Shown here in pieces: positions 14,858 to 17,239 of a stretch of DNA of 17,239 nt (position 1 is its first letter; the number at the start of each line of letters is the position of its first letter). Origin of the DNA: Gemmatimonadota bacterium (GTDB lineage: Bacteria > Latescibacterota > UBA2968 > UBA8231); NCBI GenBank assembly GCA_026706165.1, contig JAPOZF010000400.1, positions 1-17,239 on the forward strand, given 5' to 3'. Position numbers and translations under genes: made by a program. The notes under the pieces were generated by a model. It saw nothing but the letters and a program-made list of their open reading frames with translations, did no database searches and had not been told where the DNA came from.

Positions 14858-15526
14858 TCAGCGGGCGGTCGCGTGAACGAAGTAGTCCCGACTGAGCCGG
14901 GTAACGGCGATATCGGTCCAGCCGGCCGCTTTCATCGTTTCAATCACTTGTTTCTCGTCGTAAAAGTAGACGGGACAGCGTCTCGAGGTCAGCCGCAGCC
15001 ACCGCGGCAGCGAGCGCATTGTCCAGCGGATCGGAAAGCTGAAAATCCCTTGCCCTGTGGTAACCCCGCGCATTTTGGCAAGCACCTCGCGAGGATCTGA
15101 AATGTAATCAAACAGGCCGATACCGAGGGAAATATCGAAGGGATGCGGTGCCTGCCAGTCCGAGAAGTCGGCGGTTTCGAGGCGGGCACGCCCGCCGACT
15201 CCGGCTTCGGCTGCAGCTTTGCGGGCAATTTCAATCATGGCCGGCGCCAGGTCGAGGCCGACAACTTCGGCTCCCCGTCGCGCAAATTCGACGACGTACC
15301 GGCCGGAGCCGCAACCCACCTCGAGAACCCGTTTTCCCGCAACGGCCCCGCAATGTTCGAAGGTCAGGGCGAACCGTCTGTGGATGACGCGGTGAAAGAG
15401 CAGGTCGACTATTTGCCGGGAAAAGTTCTTCCGATCCTCGTAGATCGCGTCGAAACGCTTCGCTTCGGTGTCGAAGTAGCGCCGCACCAGGTCTGCAGAG
15501 GTGAGTTCCATGGTCGGGTCTTTCAC
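14858..15526 (-). CDS. class I SAM-dependent methyltransferase
   Basis: The 222-residue protein has the Rossmann methyltransferase motif I VLEVGCGSG (67-75), the acidic strand-2 end GLDLAPAMI (90-98) and the motif IV region FDISLGIGLFDYI. It would use S-adenosylmethionine. The substrate is unknown, but a sugar or lipid-linked glycan is plausible from the setting. The GTG at 15524-15526 overlaps the deacetylase stop (GTGA), and AGGAGG lies 4 nt upstream of it, which supports this start over the ATG at 15511. The tight overlap means coupled translation with the deacetylase. Confidence 0.85.
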   Translation of the reverse strand: MKDPTMELTSADLVRRYFDTEAKRFDAIYEDRKNFSRQIVDLLFHRVIHRRFALTFEHCGAVAGKRVLEVGCGSGRYVVEFARRGAEVVGLDLAPAMIEIARKAAAEAGVGGRARLETADFSDWQAPHPFDISLGIGLFDYISDPREVLAKMRGVTTGQGIFSFPIRWTMRSLPRWLRLTSRRCPVYFYDEKQVIETMKAAGWTDIAVTRLSRDYFVHATAR

Positions 15527-16374
15527 ACCGCCTCCTGCGGCCTCTGCGGACTAGCGCCGATATCCGTTGCTCCGAGAACTTGGCTCACCGTGCCGAACCG
15601 AAAGTCCCGCAGCAGGTTACGAAGGCGAGGGACTGTCTGGCCCAGGCTGCGGTAGTGGGGGACGCGGATGCGTGCGGCCAGGTTCAAACGCGGGTGGTCG
15701 GGGTCGAGCTCCCACGGATGGATATAAAACACCGCAGCCTGCCCGGATCGATTGATCCGCCGCAGGCCGTATCTCGTAAAAGTATAAGGAAATAAGCGGA
15801 AATAGGCACCTCCCGCGATCGGTATGTTGCGCCCCCCGAAGCGCCAGGTGGAAAGGGGAATTTCGACCAGTTCGGGGCGAATCCGGTGGATTTCCCTCGG
15901 GGCGCCGGGGAATCCGTAGCGGTAGTTGACAACGGGAAAAAGGCTGGAATCGAAGCGGATGCCGCATTCGCCGAGCACGTCGAGGGCCCACTCCGATTGG
16001 GGGGTAATCGAGAAATAGGGAGCTCGGTGGCCGACTATGGGAGCCTCGGCGAGAGGTTCAAGGATGGCGATAGATCGCCGGAGATCTTCCCGGAACTGGT
16101 CCGGGGTCAACTTGTAGATGAACTGGTGGCCGTAGCCGTGGGTGGCGATCTCGTGGCCGCGGCCGGCGACTTCGCGGATCAGCCCGCCAGCGCGTTCGGC
16201 TGCGTATCCAAGGACGAAAAAGCTTGCCCGAACCTCCGCTTCGTCGAGCAGATCGAGAAGCCGTTTGGTGCCGATCTCGATGCGGTCCTCGTACGCATCC
16301 CAGCGGCCACAGTCGATCTCCAGCCCCTGGTACCAATCCTCGAGATCGACGGTGAAGGCGTTCAGCACGGTCAC
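15523..16374 (-). CDS. polysaccharide deacetylase, exosortase-cluster type
   Basis: This is a 283-residue carbohydrate esterase family 4 protein of the short type found beside exosortase (PEP-CTERM) polysaccharide clusters. It opens with NAFTVDLEDWYQ (5-16; Asp10 and Asp13 as base and metal ligand). It has the metal histidines of THGYGH (His79, His83), GHRAPYFSI (115-123) and a late HPWE (219-222). It should remove N-acetyl groups from amino sugars. No signal peptide is visible, as is common in this subgroup. The start is a GTG at 16374; another GTG two codons in is possible and neither has a good ribosome-binding site. It is first in the operon with the methyltransferase and epimerase. No exosortase is in the window. 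Confidence 0.88.
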   Translation of the reverse strand: MTVLNAFTVDLEDWYQGLEIDCGRWDAYEDRIEIGTKRLLDLLDEAEVRASFFVLGYAAERAGGLIREVAGRGHEIATHGYGHQFIYKLTPDQFREDLRRSIAILEPLAEAPIVGHRAPYFSITPQSEWALDVLGECGIRFDSSLFPVVNYRYGFPGAPREIHRIRPELVEIPLSTWRFGGRNIPIAGGAYFRLFPYTFTRYGLRRINRSGQAAVFYIHPWELDPDHPRLNLAARIRVPHYRSLGQTVPRLRNLLRDFRFGTVSQVLGATDIGASPQRPQEAV

Positions 16375-16398
16375 CCGGTGGTGGGGCCGGCTTGAGGA

Positions 16399-16411
16399 CC
16401 GGAATTTCCGG
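16399..16411. promoter_or_regulatory. 13-bp perfect dyad upstream of deacetylase
   Basis: CCGGAA-T-TTCCGG is a perfect 6+1+6 inverted repeat, 25 bp upstream of the GTG start. It could be an operator or an mRNA leader hairpin. The 216-bp gap around it (16375-16590) must hold the promoter of the deacetylase operon if the terminator at 16570-16588 is efficient. I see no clear -35/-10 pair. A second small dyad, two CTGCAG hexamers one base apart, lies around 16540-16552. Confidence 0.3.
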
Positions 16412-16569
16412 CAGGGTCTTTTGTCAGCGCGGAATGCACCGAGAATGCGCGGTCGGGGAGAAAGGTGGCGTCCTGCCGCAGCTTTTGAGGGGACTCCGGT
16501 ACTTCAGGCCTCGGGATGTCCCGGAACAACTGCAGGCTGCAGTAATTCCGTCCGGGTAAACGAGGAGAC

Positions 16570-16588
16570 AAAAACCGGCCCCCGCCGG
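16570..16588 (-). terminator. intrinsic terminator of the DegT-family gene
   Basis: Read on the minus strand, the sequence is CCGGC-GGGG-GCCGG followed by TTTTT, beginning two bases after the TAA stop codon. A five-pair all-GC stem, a 4-nt loop and an immediate U-run are the textbook pattern of a Rho-independent terminator. It separates the DegT-family gene from the deacetylase operon. Confidence 0.72.
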
Positions 16589-16590
16589 GG

Positions 16591-17239
16591 TTACCTGCGG
16601 CGCCCGGAGGCGAAGCTGCGCACTGCGGCGATCACGCGGTCCTGCTGTTCTTCGCTCAGCTCCGGATGCAGGGGCAGCACCAGGATGCGTTCCCACTCCC
16701 TTTCGGTCACCGGGAGACGCGTTGTGTAGGGCTTGAAAATGCCCATCAGGTGGTTGGGGTAGAAATGGACGTTTGAATCGATGCCCCGTTGGTCGAGGTA
16801 ACGGTAGAGTCCGTCGCGATCTTCCACCTTGATGACGGCATTGTAGCAGGCGCTGACGGCGTATTTCCGGTTTGTCAGCACTTCGATTCCATCGATGTCG
16901 GCAAACGCTTCGCGGTACCGCTGCAGGAGGTTCCGGCGACGCTCGTTCAGGGCTTCGAGCTTGTCGAGCTGCACCAGCCCTATGGCCGCGGCGAGATCGT
17001 TCATCTCGTACTTGTACCCGATCTCCTCGACTTCGTAGATCCAGGAGCGATGCGGTTCTCCCGACCGGAAGCGTTCCCAGGTTGGCCTGGAGATACCCGC
17101 CCAGCGCAGCTTGCGCACCCGGTCGGCAATCGCGGCGTCGTCGGTCACGAGCATGCCGCCGTCGCCCGTGGTCAGGTTCTCCGTTGCCTGAAAGCTGAAA
17201 CAGCCGATGTCCCCGAGAGCGCCGAGCATGCGCCCCTTG
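16591..17239 (-). CDS. DegT/DnrJ/EryC1/StrS-family protein, catalytic Lys replaced (partial)
   Basis: This is the C-terminal part (about 215 residues) of a PLP-dependent sugar aminotransferase-type protein; the N-terminus lies beyond the right edge. Family landmarks are GALGDIGCFSF, then GDGGMLVTDD, GYKYEMNDLAAAIGLVQLDKL and a C-terminal LPLHPELSEEQ. In the family the segment after FSF reads H/Q-A-x-K-N, where Lys forms the Schiff base with PLP. Here it reads FSFQATENLTTGDGG, so the Lys position is Glu (codon GAG, plus-strand bases 17179-17181). A normal member would aminate a keto nucleotide sugar. This one may be a dehydratase-like variant, a non-catalytic protein, or affected by a sequence error. 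An intrinsic terminator directly follows the stop. Confidence 0.87.
   Translation of the reverse strand, partial: KGRMLGALGDIGCFSFQATENLTTGDGGMLVTDDAAIADRVRKLRWAGISRPTWERFRSGEPHRSWIYEVEEIGYKYEMNDLAAAIGLVQLDKLEALNERRRNLLQRYREAFADIDGIEVLTNRKYAVSACYNAVIKVEDRDGLYRYLDQRGIDSNVHFYPNHLMGIFKPYTTRLPVTEREWERILVLPLHPELSEEQQDRVIAAVRSFASGRRR

Noticed and set aside
16371..16571. 66-codon minus-strand ORF between the DegT-family gene and the deacetylase
   Set aside because: It covers the promoter gap, overlaps the terminator U-run and dyad, and has no recognisable domain.

Overview
This window is GC-rich, densely coded bacterial DNA without tRNA, rRNA, insertion sequences or CRISPR arrays that I can see. 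A Sec-type lipoprotein, a membrane-anchored multiheme cytochrome c, undecaprenyl-diphosphate recycling and an exopolysaccharide cluster with an exosortase-type deacetylase point to a Gram-negative, respiring environmental bacterium. The CRTAC1/ASPIC lipoprotein paired with a TPR-multiheme cytochrome is a combination I associate with Acidobacteriota and similar lineages. The phylum is inference with low confidence.

Left end (1-691): the tail of an unknown gene, a possible 19-codon ORF, then a compact DUF4160/DUF2442 gene pair that looks less GC-rich than its surroundings. A structured convergent gap follows. Next (692-5430, minus strand) is a two-gene operon: a 975-residue membrane/multiheme/TPR protein, translationally coupled through ATGA to a lipoprotein with FG-GAP repeats and an ASPIC/UnbV domain. 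Its divergent upstream gap carries a 20-bp operator-like dyad and leads into uppP (5732-6550).

Centre (6697-9223, plus strand): a HpcH/HpaI-type aldolase, a 367-bp non-coding gap with a tight group of DnaA-box-like 9-mers, and an M28-family metallopeptidase that ends at a hairpin shared with the convergent neighbour.

Right half (9247-17239, almost all minus strand): polysaccharide genes in two transcription blocks. The first runs from a two-domain UPF0047/YjbQ-like protein through a phosphomannomutase/phosphoglucomutase to a polyprenyl-phosphate sugar transferase. The second runs from a DegT/DnrJ-type protein, cut by the window edge and followed by a good intrinsic terminator, to a polysaccharide deacetylase, a methyltransferase and a nucleotide-sugar epimerase/dehydratase. 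A SixA-like phosphatase on the plus strand separates the blocks. Together these genes could supply activated sugars (mutase, epimerase, DegT), start a lipid-linked repeat unit (sugar transferase), modify it (methyltransferase, deacetylase) and recycle the carrier (uppP, some distance away). No exosortase, flippase or polymerase is in the window.

The most interesting points are a Glu at the Schiff-base Lys position of the DegT-family protein, the apparent tandem UPF0047 architecture with metal-type histidines kept only in the first half, and the DnaA-box-like cluster at 7578-7616.
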